DNA from: an uncultured Ruminococcus sp. | GTDB lineage: Bacteria > Bacillota > Clostridia > Oscillospirales > Acutalibacteraceae | NCBI GenBank assembly: GCA_902802795.1 | Contig: CADCNI010000008.1 | Span: 1-58,915, forward strand | Reading direction: 5' to 3' | Length of the DNA: 58,915 nucleotides | Shown here: piece by piece, positions 15,877 to 23,172 of the stretch | How positions within the stretch are numbered: position 1 is the stretch's first letter | Layout of the letters: every line of letters starts with the position of its first letter | Notes under the pieces: generated by a model | The model's database searches: none | What the model saw: the letters and a program-made list of their open reading frames with translations, nothing else | What the model was told of the DNA's origin: nothing | Translations under genes and position numbers: made by a program

Positions 15877-16479
15877 TCAGGATGAGGGAGTAAATTTGTA
15901 TTGGATGGCCGGAAACCTGCCAAAAAACGCGCCCTGTTCAAAAAAGTCGTGACGCAGTTCCCGCGAACCAAAGCGCATCGTCCATACATCCTCGGATACG
16001 CCGTCGGTTGTTACACCGTTTTTGGCGTAAGCGATCTTGACGAAGCCGAGGCGGCGATAGGTGCGGATGGCGTTGTAGTTAGAAGCGCGCACTTCCAGCC
16101 GGATCTCCCGAAAGCCGCGTTTTTGCGCGTGGGCGATGGTCGCCGCCATAAGCTTGCTGCCCCAGCCTTGACCGCGATATTCCTTGAGAATGCCGACGCC
16201 AAGGAATCCCACGTCGTCGGGGCAGTTGGTTCGTCGCACGATGTCGCACCAGCCAACCGCCCTGCCTTGGCGGTCGATCAGAAAGAATTGGGGAAAGCCG
16301 CAGTCGCGGCAGCCCTTGATAAACTGCCGCATATCGGCCAGAGGATAGCCGCTCGAAATGGAGAGAAACTTGCCCTCCCGCGCGACCGCGTCAAAGGTTT
16401 CGGTGTAGGAAGGCGCGTAAGAGAGAGAGGCTTCCGTAATTTTCAGTTCATCCATTGCTTTCAATCGTTCGGTTGGCAT
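15877..16479 (-). CDS. GNAT-family N-acetyltransferase
   Basis: A 200-residue acetyltransferase. The GNAT acetyl-CoA-binding core is seen as VGILKEYRGQGWGSKLMAA (the Q/RxxGxG/A loop), followed by IRLEVRASNYNAIRTYRRLGF (motif B). The substrate is unknown; the AIRTYRRLGF end is typical of RimI/RimJ-like small-molecule or protein acetylases. The start is uncertain: ATG 16479 overlaps the preceding coding region, while an internal ATG about eight codons later is equally possible. The ribosome site is weak, so coupling to the maturase gene upstream is likely. Confidence 0.88.
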   Translation of the reverse strand: MPTERLKAMDELKITEASLSYAPSYTETFDAVAREGKFLSISSGYPLADMRQFIKGCRDCGFPQFFLIDRQGRAVGWCDIVRRTNCPDDVGFLGVGILKEYRGQGWGSKLMAATIAHAQKRGFREIRLEVRASNYNAIRTYRRLGFVKIAYAKNGVTTDGVSEDVWTMRFGSRELRHDFFEQGAFFGRFPAIQYKFTPSS

Positions 16480-16483
16480 CCAG

Positions 16484-17839
16484 TCAGTCGGCCAGTGCCG
16501 CCTGCATCATGATGGCGCATTCGAGGCGCTTTTTTTCCATCTCGCAATAGAGGGGATAGGGTTTGAGAATATCGCCGTTTTTCTCAAAATTGGCTGCGTT
16601 GCAGCCGCCGCTGCAATAGAATCTTGCCCAGCAGTCGCGGCATTTTTCCTTGTTGTAGATGGTGGTTTTGGCAAACTGCTTTTTGATGTCCACATTGAAA
16701 GTGCCGTCGAGCACGTTGCCCATTTTCCAGTCGTCATTGCCGACGAACTGGTGACAGGGGAAGATATCCCCGTGCGGGGTGACGGCGACGTATTCGTTGC
16801 CGCAACTGCACCCTCTCAGGCGGCGGATGGCGCAGGGGCCTTGGTTGAGGTCGATCATGAAGTGGAAGAAGTTGATTTTTTCGCCGGCCTTTTTCATTTC
16901 GATCAGCTTTTTGGCGAGTGCCTCATATTCCTCAAAAATGCGGGGCAGATCTTCCTCCTGAATGGAGAAGTCCAGCTTCGGGTCGGAAACGACGGGTTCC
17001 TCCGAAAGCTGGTCAAATCCCTGCTCGTAAAGATAGAGGATGTCCTGCATGAAGTCGAGGTTGTAGCGGGTGTAGGTGGCGCGGGCGTAGTAATCCTTGT
17101 CGCCGCGCTGCGCGACCAGCTTTTTGAATTTAGGGAGAATGAGATCGTGACAGCCTTTGCCGCCCCAGTTGGGACGCATACGGTCGTTGACCTCCTTGCG
17201 TCCGTCGATGGAGAGCACGCAGTTGTGCATTTCTTTGTTGATGAAGTCGATCTTGTCATCGTCAAGCAGCAGGCCGTTGGTAGTGATGGTGAAGCGGAAA
17301 TTCTTGCCGTACTCCTGTTCTTTGGCGCGGGCGTATTCCACCGTTTTTTTGACCACGTCAAAATTCATCAGCGGTTCGCCGCCGAAGAAGTCAACTTCCA
17401 GATTGCGTCTGCCGACGGATTTTTCGATGAGGAAGTCGATGGCCTTTTTGGCGACTTCTTCGCTCATCAGGCAGCGCTCGCCGCCGAAGCCGCCTTTGCT
17501 GGCGAAGCAGTATTCACAGGCGAGGTTGCAGTCGTGGCTGATGTTGAGGCACATGGATTTGACAGAGGCATTTATCATCATATTGGCAAACTGCTCGTAA
17601 TCGTCGGGCGCGTGAAGCTGTCCTCTTTCAAAGGCCTCATAAAGCTCGGTATAGGCTTCGTCGATTTCTTCCTCTCCGTAATCACTCAGCGCTTCATATG
17701 CCGCTGCGGGTGTTTCTTTCGTCATATCCTCGGAGGTGAAGTCCACCAGACGGTAGGTGAGGTCATCCACCACATGCACCGCGCCGCTGTAAACGTCCAA
17801 TAGAATGTTGTAGCCGTTGAGAATGTATTTATGTATCAT
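16484..17839 (-). CDS. scfB: SCIFF peptide maturase (radical SAM/SPASM)
   Basis: A 451-residue radical SAM enzyme that installs Cys-to-Thr thioether links in the SCIFF precursor encoded just upstream. The N-terminal 85 residues resemble a RiPP recognition element. The 4Fe-4S motif CNLACEYC is at residues 104-111, with FFGGEP about 50 residues later. The SPASM region carries the auxiliary-cluster cysteines (GPCAIRRLRGCSCGNEY, FPCHQF, CRDCWARFYCSGGCNAANF). Length is typical. AAAGGA precedes the ATG. The precursor lies 150 bases upstream with a terminator-like hairpin between, which would favour precursor over enzyme. Confidence 0.97.
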   Translation of the reverse strand: MIHKYILNGYNILLDVYSGAVHVVDDLTYRLVDFTSEDMTKETPAAAYEALSDYGEEEIDEAYTELYEAFERGQLHAPDDYEQFANMMINASVKSMCLNISHDCNLACEYCFASKGGFGGERCLMSEEVAKKAIDFLIEKSVGRRNLEVDFFGGEPLMNFDVVKKTVEYARAKEQEYGKNFRFTITTNGLLLDDDKIDFINKEMHNCVLSIDGRKEVNDRMRPNWGGKGCHDLILPKFKKLVAQRGDKDYYARATYTRYNLDFMQDILYLYEQGFDQLSEEPVVSDPKLDFSIQEEDLPRIFEEYEALAKKLIEMKKAGEKINFFHFMIDLNQGPCAIRRLRGCSCGNEYVAVTPHGDIFPCHQFVGNDDWKMGNVLDGTFNVDIKKQFAKTTIYNKEKCRDCWARFYCSGGCNAANFEKNGDILKPYPLYCEMEKKRLECAIMMQAALAD

Positions 17840-17865
17840 ACTTTATAAATCCTTTCATCGGGCAA

Positions 17866-17934
17866 AAATAATGGACTGCAATGAGAAGGCTTCCGTCCGG
17901 AAGCTCTCTCACCATTACAGTCCTTATTTTTTCG
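17866..17934 (-). terminator. Hairpin between SCIFF precursor and maturase
   Basis: A long imperfect stem: GGACTG (17873-17878) with CAGTCC (17918-17923), and a nested GGCTTCC/GGAAGC at the tip. On the minus strand it is followed by ATTATTTTT. It is likely a partial terminator. Confidence 0.75.
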
Positions 17935-17990
17935 GGCAGGAAGTCAGCTTATGAAGCCGATTCCCAAAGATAAAATCATTTGCCCGTAGA

Positions 17991-18131
17991 TTACTTCTCG
18001 CACTTCTGATTGGCAACGGTGCAGGAAGTCTTGCAGGCGGACTGGCAGGAGGCCTGGCATTCGCCGCAGCCGCCCTTGACAGCGGTTTCCTTCAGATTCG
18101 CCTTGTTGAGGGTCTTGATGTGCTTTTCCAT
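17991..18131 (-). CDS. scfA: SCIFF peptide precursor (six cysteines in forty-five)
   Basis: A 46-residue RiPP precursor. A leader of about 20 residues (MEKHIKTLNKANLKETAVKG) precedes a core with six cysteines at 22, 25, 29, 33, 37 and 44 and the TSC pair typical of thioether-forming sites. It matches the near-universal clostridial SCIFF peptide, whose biological role is still unclear. GGGAGG lies seven bases before the ATG. It stands between the TIGR04086 membrane protein and the maturase, the usual clostridial order. Confidence 0.97.
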   Translation of the reverse strand: MEKHIKTLNKANLKETAVKGGCGECQASCQSACKTSCTVANQKCEK

Positions 18132-18243
18132 GAGTTTACCTCCCATCGGTTGATAATACATCTATTATAGCAAATCTTTTTTTATATTTCAACCTATAAA
18201 TTCATAAATTTACACATTTGCAAGGATTCGTCATCATAAGGCG

Positions 18244-18708
18244 TTATCTTCTGCGCGTATGCGTGCGGTTGGAACCGATCCAGCCGCCGCAGCCTCCCGC
18301 CAGCAGCAGCAGTACCAGTTTGACCGCCGTGAGCAGTCCGAAGGTTTCGCCGCCCATGGCAATGCCGATAATCCACGCGCCAAGAAAGACAATCGCGCCG
18401 ATGGCCAGTCCGTAGAGCAGACCCCGTTCCCGTGAGATCGAGGCGCTGAGAAATCCTCCCACAAAGCAGCCGATCATCAGCGCCAGCAGCGAAAGCGGTA
18501 TGACGGCGGACGCTACAATCGACTTCATAATGACAAACACCAGCGCGAAAACCATGACGAACGCCATTGCCACCAGCAATGCGACCGCCAGTCCGATGGC
18601 GGTGGGTTTGACGATGCTGACAGCGCCGCCGGAGCAGCTTCCGACCGAAGGTCTTTTTCTCATGCTGCCCATGTGTCTTCTGTTTTTTCCGTTTCTTCCA
18701 TATGCCAT
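18244..18708 (-). CDS. TIGR04086 family membrane protein
   Basis: A 154-residue protein with a basic N-terminus (about 30 residues rich in Arg/Lys/Gly) and four membrane helices (about 35-60, 65-85, 93-115, 125-143) with small-residue motifs such as GCFVGGFLSA and LLAGGCGGW. It is the clostridial family regularly found between yajC and the SCIFF gene, as here. Function is unknown, and involvement in SCIFF export is only a guess from position. Its ribosome site lies in the arm of a 13-bp hairpin. Confidence 0.88.
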   Translation of the reverse strand: MAYGRNGKNRRHMGSMRKRPSVGSCSGGAVSIVKPTAIGLAVALLVAMAFVMVFALVFVIMKSIVASAVIPLSLLALMIGCFVGGFLSASISRERGLLYGLAIGAIVFLGAWIIGIAMGGETFGLLTAVKLVLLLLAGGCGGWIGSNRTHTRRR

Positions 18709-18716
18709 AAAAAATC

Positions 18717-18759
18717 CTCCCGGTCTTTTTTGGTAAATGCATACGCAAAAGACCGGGAG
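18717..18759 (-). promoter_or_regulatory. Hairpin enclosing the ribosome site of the TIGR04086 gene
   Basis: CTCCCGGTCTTTT (18717-18729) and AAAAGACCGGGAG (18747-18759) pair perfectly over 13 bp. On the minus strand the 3' arm ends in GGGAG, the Shine-Dalgarno of the gene starting at 18708, followed by a T-run. It can act as a terminator after yajC and as a translational block. Confidence 0.75.
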
Positions 18760-18798
18760 AATATGCCCGCCGAAACGGGTAAATTTTTGGTTTTGTTT

Positions 18799-19173
18799 TT
18801 ACTTTTTGAGGAAGCTGAAGAAGCCTTTCTTTTCACCGTCTTCTTTCTTTTCCTCCGTCTTGGAAACGGTTTTGCGGGTTTCATTGCTGCCGATGGCCCA
18901 TTTCTTGATTTTCATCTTGTTGCGATCCGCGCCGGTTTCGATCACGATATCCTCGTCCTTGATGCTGACCACTCTGCCGATGATGCCGCCGATGGTGACG
19001 ATGGTATCACCGACATCCAGGTTGTTTCTCATTTCCTCTTCCTTTTTCTTTTGCTTGGACTGGGGACGGATGAGAATGAAATAGAAAACAGCGATGATCA
19101 GACCATAGAGAAGAATCATGGTCCACATGCTGCCGGTGCTGCCGCCCTGCGTCGCAAAACCTGTCAGATTCAT
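18799..19173 (-). CDS. yajC: Preprotein translocase subunit YajC
   Basis: A 124-residue accessory protein of the Sec/YidC translocon. A single N-terminal membrane helix (residues about 18-38, MILLYGLIIAVFYFILIRPQ) is followed by the family motif RPQSKQKKKEEEM, then a small beta domain (LDVGDTIVTIGGIIGRVVSI) and a Lys-rich tail. GGAGG precedes the ATG. It lies 107 bases downstream of tgt, a conserved pairing in bacteria. Confidence 0.97.
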   Translation of the reverse strand: MNLTGFATQGGSTGSMWTMILLYGLIIAVFYFILIRPQSKQKKKEEEMRNNLDVGDTIVTIGGIIGRVVSIKDEDIVIETGADRNKMKIKKWAIGSNETRKTVSKTEEKKEDGEKKGFFSFLKK

Positions 19174-19280
19174 GTTGCAATTCCTCCAAAATAAAATTTT
19201 CTTTCATTATAGCAAGATTTCCACGAAAGTGCAAGAAAAAAATTTCGTGAATGCGGGTTGAAATATGAATATTCGGTAAA

Positions 19281-20411
19281 TTATATGCGCTGTCCCAATA
19301 TTTCGCGCTGCTCGCGGTAGAATTCCTTATACCGACCATCGGCCAGCGCCGCGCGGATTTTCTCCATGAGCGTGTTGTAAAAATACAGATTGTGCATGAC
19401 CGTCAGCCGCATGGCGAGCATTTCCCCGCTTTTGATGAGGTGGTGGATGTAGGCGCGGGAGAAGCGGCGGCAGGTGGGGCAGTCGCAGTGCTCGTCGAGC
19501 GGACGCTCGTCGAGTTTATACTTGGCGTTGTTCATGTTGATCACGCCCTGCGACGTGAAGATGTGTCCGTGACGGGCGTTGCGGCTGGGCATGACGCAGT
19601 CGAAGAGATCAACCCCGCGGTAAACGGCTTCGAGGATATTGACCGGCGTGCCGACGCCCATCAGATAACGTGGCTTGTCCTTGGGCATGAATTCTTCCAC
19701 CGTTTCGATGATGTCATACATGACCTCGGCTGGTTCGCCCACCGCCAAACCGCCGATGGCGTAGCCGCTGAGGTCAAGCTGCGCGATTTCCTGCATATTC
19801 TCCATGCGGATATCCTTGTAGGTGCCGCCCTGGTTGATGCCAAAGAGCATTTGCTGTCGGTTGATGGTGCCGTCCAGCGTGTTGAGCCTGTCCATTTCCG
19901 TCTTGCAGCGTTTGAGCCAGCGAATGGTGCGGTCAGAGCTTTTTTTGACATAGTCGTAGGGAGAGGGATTTTCCACGCATTCATCAAAGGCCATCGCGAT
20001 GGTGGAGGCAAGGTGCGACTGGATGCGCATGCTTTCCTCAGGCCCCATGAAGATTCTATGCCCGTCGATGTGTGAGCGGAAATGCACGCCCTCCTCGGTG
20101 ATCCTGCGAAGCTGGGAGAGGGAAAACACCTGAAATCCGCCGCTGTCGGTGAGAATGGGGCCGTCCCAGCAGGTGAATTTGTGCAGTCCGCCGAGCGTGT
20201 GGACATTTTCGTCGCCGGGGCGCAGGTGGAGATGGTAGGTATTGCAGAGCTGCACCTGACAGTGCAGGTCTTTGAGGTCATAGGCCGAGACCGCGCCGCG
20301 GATGGCGCCGGTCGTGGCGACATTCATAAAAGCGGGCATGTGCACCGTGCCGTGGACGGTGTGAAAATCGCCCAGACGCGCGCGTCCCTCTTGTTTGATA
20401 AGCTGGTACAA
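19281..20411 (-). CDS. tgt: tRNA-guanine transglycosylase
   Basis: A 376-residue enzyme exchanging the wobble guanine of GUN-anticodon tRNAs for preQ1 in queuosine synthesis. Seen are the nucleophile region TDSGGFQVFSL, GINQGG, GGLAVGEP, the catalytic-site segment FDCVMPSRNARHGHIFT and the zinc site CDCPTCRRFSRAYIHHL. The TTG at 20411 is chosen from AGGAGG about eight bases upstream; the long in-frame upstream extension lacks family similarity. It has a perfect consensus promoter with a hairpin at the transcript 5' end. QueA, the next step, is encoded 1.3 kb away. Confidence 0.97.
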   Translation of the reverse strand: MYQLIKQEGRARLGDFHTVHGTVHMPAFMNVATTGAIRGAVSAYDLKDLHCQVQLCNTYHLHLRPGDENVHTLGGLHKFTCWDGPILTDSGGFQVFSLSQLRRITEEGVHFRSHIDGHRIFMGPEESMRIQSHLASTIAMAFDECVENPSPYDYVKKSSDRTIRWLKRCKTEMDRLNTLDGTINRQQMLFGINQGGTYKDIRMENMQEIAQLDLSGYAIGGLAVGEPAEVMYDIIETVEEFMPKDKPRYLMGVGTPVNILEAVYRGVDLFDCVMPSRNARHGHIFTSQGVINMNNAKYKLDERPLDEHCDCPTCRRFSRAYIHHLIKSGEMLAMRLTVMHNLYFYNTLMEKIRAALADGRYKEFYREQREILGQRI

Positions 20412-20438
20412 ATTCGTTCCTCCTTGCAGTGACAAAGA

Positions 20439-20466
20439 ACAGCGCAAGACGATTGACTTGCGCTGT
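20439..20466 (-). other. 5'-UTR hairpin of tgt
   Basis: ACAGCGCAAG and CTTGCGCTGT (20439-20448 and 20457-20466) form a perfect 10-bp stem within a few bases of the predicted transcription start. It does not match a preQ1 riboswitch. It may stabilise the mRNA. Confidence 0.6.
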
Positions 20467-20472
20467 CGTTTC

Positions 20473-20501
20473 ATTATAACACAGAATGGGGCGGTTGTCA
20501 A
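20473..20501 (-). promoter_or_regulatory. Consensus promoter of tgt
   Basis: Minus strand TTGACA (20496-20501), a 17-base spacer and TATAAT (20473-20478): full consensus. Confidence 0.85.
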
Positions 20502-20502
20502 A

Positions 20503-20862
20503 TCAATTCTCCGGCGGGGATTGATAATATGTTCCCTCCGACCCCCACAGAAGATGGCCCCACAGATGGCTGTCGATGGTTTTCCGGCGGGTATTGCCCA
20601 CGCGTTTGTAAATGGGCTTGCCCCTGATGCAGCCGCCGAAGAAATACACTTCCCCGCAGGCGGGACACTCCAGATAAAAGCACACCGTGTAATGTTTTTC
20701 CTCACGCAGCACATCGGGCATATCCTCCAGCGGACAGTCCCCGGCCAATAGCTGGAGCTGTTCGTTTTTCACCATGGTGTTCAGCATGGCGTGCAGCGCC
20801 GCGAAATGCTCCGCCTGCGCTGCTTGGAAGGCACTGCTGACAATACCGCAGTTTTTGCACAT
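20503..20862 (-). CDS. Hypothetical protein with two Cys pairs
   Basis: A 119-residue soluble protein. It begins MCKNCGIVSS, with a second pair CPACGEVYFF at about residues 66-74, so a zinc ribbon formed by the two CxxC motifs is plausible. The stretch between is helical (FQAAQAEHFAALHAMLNTM). The C-terminal 45 residues are basic and aromatic. The family is not recognised. It ends two bases before the -35 of the tgt promoter. It may be co-transcribed with the short fragment at 20888. Confidence 0.65.
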   Translation of the reverse strand: MCKNCGIVSSAFQAAQAEHFAALHAMLNTMVKNEQLQLLAGDCPLEDMPDVLREEKHYTVCFYLECPACGEVYFFGGCIRGKPIYKRVGNTRRKTIDSHLWGHLLWGSEGTYYQSPPEN

Positions 20863-20887
20863 AATCGCTTGCCTCTTGTGATTTTAT

Positions 20888-20986
20888 TTATTTTTCATGC
20901 AGCAGGTTCTTTGCTTCTTCGTCTGATAAATCGGATAGGTTTCGGAAAGATCCTATTGACCGATCAAAATAATGATACAGATGCAT
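20888..20986 (-). pseudogene. 32-residue N-terminal gene remnant
   Basis: An open frame MHLYHYFDRSIGSFRNLSDL, ending in LLHEK and a stop, with AAAGGA seven bases upstream of the ATG. The sequence reads like the beginning of a larger protein (an N-terminal domain with a LYHYF start), cut off by a stop. It could be a remnant or a genuine tiny protein. Confidence 0.4.
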
Positions 20987-21026
20987 CGCGTGTCCTTTCT
21001 GCGCCGACGCCTTGAAATACAGGGGG

Positions 21027-21305
21027 TTAAAACAAATCGCTGTGGGTGCCGGTTCTGATTAATTCAAGTACCAGTTTGTCCGAATAAACCTTATAAATCA
21101 ACAACCAGTCGGGTCTGATGTGACATTCCCGCATATTTTTATACTTGCGCGAATTTTCGAGCGCATGATCTCTGTATTTTTCAGGAAGCGTTTTTTCGTT
21201 CATCAGTAAAGAGATCACTTCCGAAAGGGCATCAGGGTTGCAGCCGCGTTTCAGCGCCAGCTTGTAGTCCTTCTTGAACTGCCCGGTGAATTCAACTTTA
21301 AGCAT
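21027..21305 (-). CDS. YafQ-family mRNA interferase toxin
   Basis: A 92-residue RelE-superfamily toxin, expected to cut mRNA on the ribosome. Pattern: FTGQFKKDYKLALKRG at the N-terminus, LPEKYRDHAL, and the catalytic strand ECHIRPDWLLIYKV (His about 62, Asp about 65, Tyr), ending in LIRTGTHSDLF. The C-terminal HxDLF motif is typical of YafQ. It overlaps the antitoxin gene by eight bases and is translated from the same message. Length is normal and all expected residues are present. Confidence 0.93.
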   Translation of the reverse strand: MLKVEFTGQFKKDYKLALKRGCNPDALSEVISLLMNEKTLPEKYRDHALENSRKYKNMRECHIRPDWLLIYKVYSDKLVLELIRTGTHSDLF

Positions 21306-21564
21306 TGAGCGCCTCCATCAATTCCTTCACACTGTCAAATGGACCGTAGATATCCTCGTCCTTTTCGGCAGCGTCCATTGCCGCCAGTGTCACTGCGTTG
21401 GGAATTTCCGTCGTCAATTCAAAGGGAATTCTTTGTTCCCTGACCACTGTTTTGGCAAAAATATTGAACGCGGCGCTCATAGAGAGTCCGATTTCATTGC
21501 AAAAACGGTCAAATGCCACCTTGGTTGCCTCGTCCATTCTGATGTTTACACTGGTTTGTGCCAT
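21298..21564 (-). CDS. RelB/DinJ-family antitoxin
   Basis: An 88-residue antitoxin. The N-terminal ribbon-helix-helix (residues about 1-45) has SVNIRMDEATKVAFDRFCNE and LSMSAAFNIFAKTVVRE; the C-terminal acidic part (EDIYGPFDSVKELMEAL) should wrap the toxin. AAGGTGG lies upstream of the ATG. A consensus promoter at 21608-21636 drives the pair; AT-rich partial palindromes between it and the start are the probable autoregulatory site. Confidence 0.93.
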   Translation of the reverse strand: MAQTSVNIRMDEATKVAFDRFCNEIGLSMSAAFNIFAKTVVREQRIPFELTTEIPNAVTLAAMDAAEKDEDIYGPFDSVKELMEALNA

Positions 21565-21607
21565 ACATCATACCACCTTTTTTATGATTTTATATTTTTA
21601 TATCAAT

Positions 21608-21636
21608 ATTATACGCAAATTCATATCATTTGTCAA
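21608..21636 (-). promoter_or_regulatory. Promoter of the RelB/YafQ pair
   Basis: Minus strand TTGACA (21631-21636), a 17-base spacer and TATAAT (21608-21613). Confidence 0.8.
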
Positions 21637-21674
21637 TCATATCGCCGTAAAAAGCTATCAAAATTATATACTAA

Positions 21675-22700
21675 TCACACAATCATACAGGCGTCGCCAA
21701 AGGAGAAAAACCGATATTTCTCCTCCACCGCGATTTTGTAGGCGTTCATCACATGATCGTAGCCCGCAAAGGCGGACACAAGCATGATGAGCGTGCTTTC
21801 GGGCAGGTGGAAATTGGTAATCAGCCCGTCGATCACCTTGAACGAATACCCCGGATAAATAAAAATCTGCGTCCAGCCGTCGTCGGGCTGAATCTGGCCG
21901 TCCACGACAGGGCAGGATTCCAGCGTGCGGCAGCTCGTGGTGCCGACGGAGATGACACGGCCCCCCCGCGCGTGGGTTTCGTTGATGAGGTCGGCGGTTT
22001 CTTGGGGCAGGCAGTAATGCTCGGAATGCATGACGTGGTTGTTCACGTCGTCCACCTTCACGGGGCGGAAGGTGCCGAGTCCCACATGCAGGGTGACGTA
22101 CCCGATTTTCACGCCTTTGGCACGGATTTTTTGGAGCAGTTCGTTGGTAAAGTGCAGTCCCGCCGTGGGCGCGGCCGCCGAACCCAGTTCCCGCGCATAC
22201 ACCGTCTGATAGCGTTCCTTGTCCTCCAGCTTTTCGGTGATGTAGGGGGGGAGGGGCATTTGTCCGATGCGGTCGAGTACGGAGAAAAATTCGTCCTCGC
22301 AGTCAAAGCGGACAATGCGGTTGCCGTCGTCCAGCACTTCGATGACTTCGCCCGTCATCAGCCCCTCGCCAAAAACAAAGCGCGTGCCGACCTTGGCACG
22401 TTTGCCCGGTTTGGTGAGGCATTCCCACACCTTCTGTTCCTTTTGCGTGAGCAGCAGAAATTCGTTGACCGACTCGCCGCCTTCTTTCACGCCGAAGATC
22501 CGGGCGGGCAGCACGCGGGAATCGTTGAGGATCAGGCAGTCGTCCGGTGTGAGATAATCTATCACATCCCGGAAATGCCTGTGCTGTATTTCTCCGCTGA
22601 CTCTGTCCATCACCAGCAGGCGGGAAGCGTCACGCGGCTCGATGGGATGCTGGGCGATCAGCTCCTGCGGCAGGTCATAGTAAAAATCCGATGTTTTCAT
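21675..22700 (-). CDS. queA: S-adenosylmethionine:tRNA ribosyltransferase-isomerase
   Basis: A 341-residue enzyme that transfers the ribosyl part of SAM to preQ1-tRNA, forming epoxyqueuosine. Family hallmarks are seen: [72 protein letters not shown] and a late [20 protein letters not shown]. The ATG at 22700 follows GGACGGAG; a longer in-frame start is not supported. Tgt, encoded at 19281-20411, performs the preceding step. Confidence 0.97.
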   Translation of the reverse strand: MKTSDFYYDLPQELIAQHPIEPRDASRLLVMDRVSGEIQHRHFRDVIDYLTPDDCLILNDSRVLPARIFGVKEGGESVNEFLLLTQKEQKVWECLTKPGKRAKVGTRFVFGEGLMTGEVIEVLDDGNRIVRFDCEDEFFSVLDRIGQMPLPPYITEKLEDKERYQTVYARELGSAAAPTAGLHFTNELLQKIRAKGVKIGYVTLHVGLGTFRPVKVDDVNNHVMHSEHYCLPQETADLINETHARGGRVISVGTTSCRTLESCPVVDGQIQPDDGWTQIFIYPGYSFKVIDGLITNFHLPESTLIMLVSAFAGYDHVMNAYKIAVEEKYRFFSFGDACMIV

Positions 22701-22817
22701 ATCGTTCTCCGTCCTTTTCAAAAATATGAGAAAAATGTGCAAATCACTAAAAATCATCCCGCATCCCCCGTCATCTCCTGCATATTATGTAAAATAACGC
22801 GATTTGCGGCAAAACCC

Positions 22818-22845
22818 TTGACATTTGGCGAATTCGCGTTATAAT
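22818..22845 (+). promoter_or_regulatory. Promoter of the asd transcript
   Basis: TTGACA (22818-22823), a 16-base spacer and TATAAT (22840-22845), about 23 bases before the riboswitch. Confidence 0.85.
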
Positions 22846-22867
22846 AAAAAACAAGAAAACAGAATAT

Positions 22868-23041
22868 CGATAGAGGCGCGGCATTCAAAACAGTACCGCC
22901 GACCGAGGCAGCCATTGCCGACAGCAGGTCGATGAGAAAGGTTGTGCCGCCGAAGGGTCTGTCCGTGAATGGCGCGGCGGGCGCCTGGGGGTGCGGTCAA
23001 CAGCCGTACCACTGTCATCATTATTTGATGGAGTGCTATCT
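22868..23041 (+). promoter_or_regulatory. Lysine riboswitch (L box)
   Basis: A leader with the L-box core in order: GATAGAGGCGCG at the 5' side of P1, CAGTA, GCCGCCGAAGG, CTGGGGGTGCG, ACTGTCATCA and GGAGTGCTATC closing P1. It lies between a consensus promoter and the aspartate-semialdehyde dehydrogenase gene of lysine synthesis. Lysine should stop transcription at the hairpin near 23120. Confidence 0.9.
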
Positions 23042-23110
23042 TTGTGAAGCTGTGATGGTTTTCATACGGTTGTATGCGTTGGCAGACAGCCAGTGAATAC
23101 TATTATAGCG

Positions 23111-23142
23111 CATGGATAGCCGGTATTCAACCGGTTTTTTTA
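23111..23142 (+). terminator. Riboswitch-controlled terminator
   Basis: CCGGT (23120-23124) and ACCGG (23130-23134) with a T-run form the terminator. GATAGC (23115-23120) can instead pair with GCTATC of the P1 3' strand (23035-23040), a plausible antiterminator used when lysine is absent. Confidence 0.75.
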
Positions 23143-23172
23143 TTAATTTTATTTTTCCGGAGGTTTTACGGT

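Noticed and set aside
16751-17803. Long rightward open frame opposite the SCIFF maturase
   Set aside because: The maturase is unambiguous on the other strand; the reverse frame has no family features or ribosome site.
20439-20466. preQ1 riboswitch before tgt
   Set aside because: The stem is GC-rich and the short leader lacks the preQ1 core motifs; it looks like a simple 5' hairpin.
20412-20714. N-terminal extension of Tgt by about 100 residues
   Set aside because: The extension has no similarity to Tgt, crosses the consensus promoter and hairpin, and a TTG with AGGAGG at 20411 gives the usual length.
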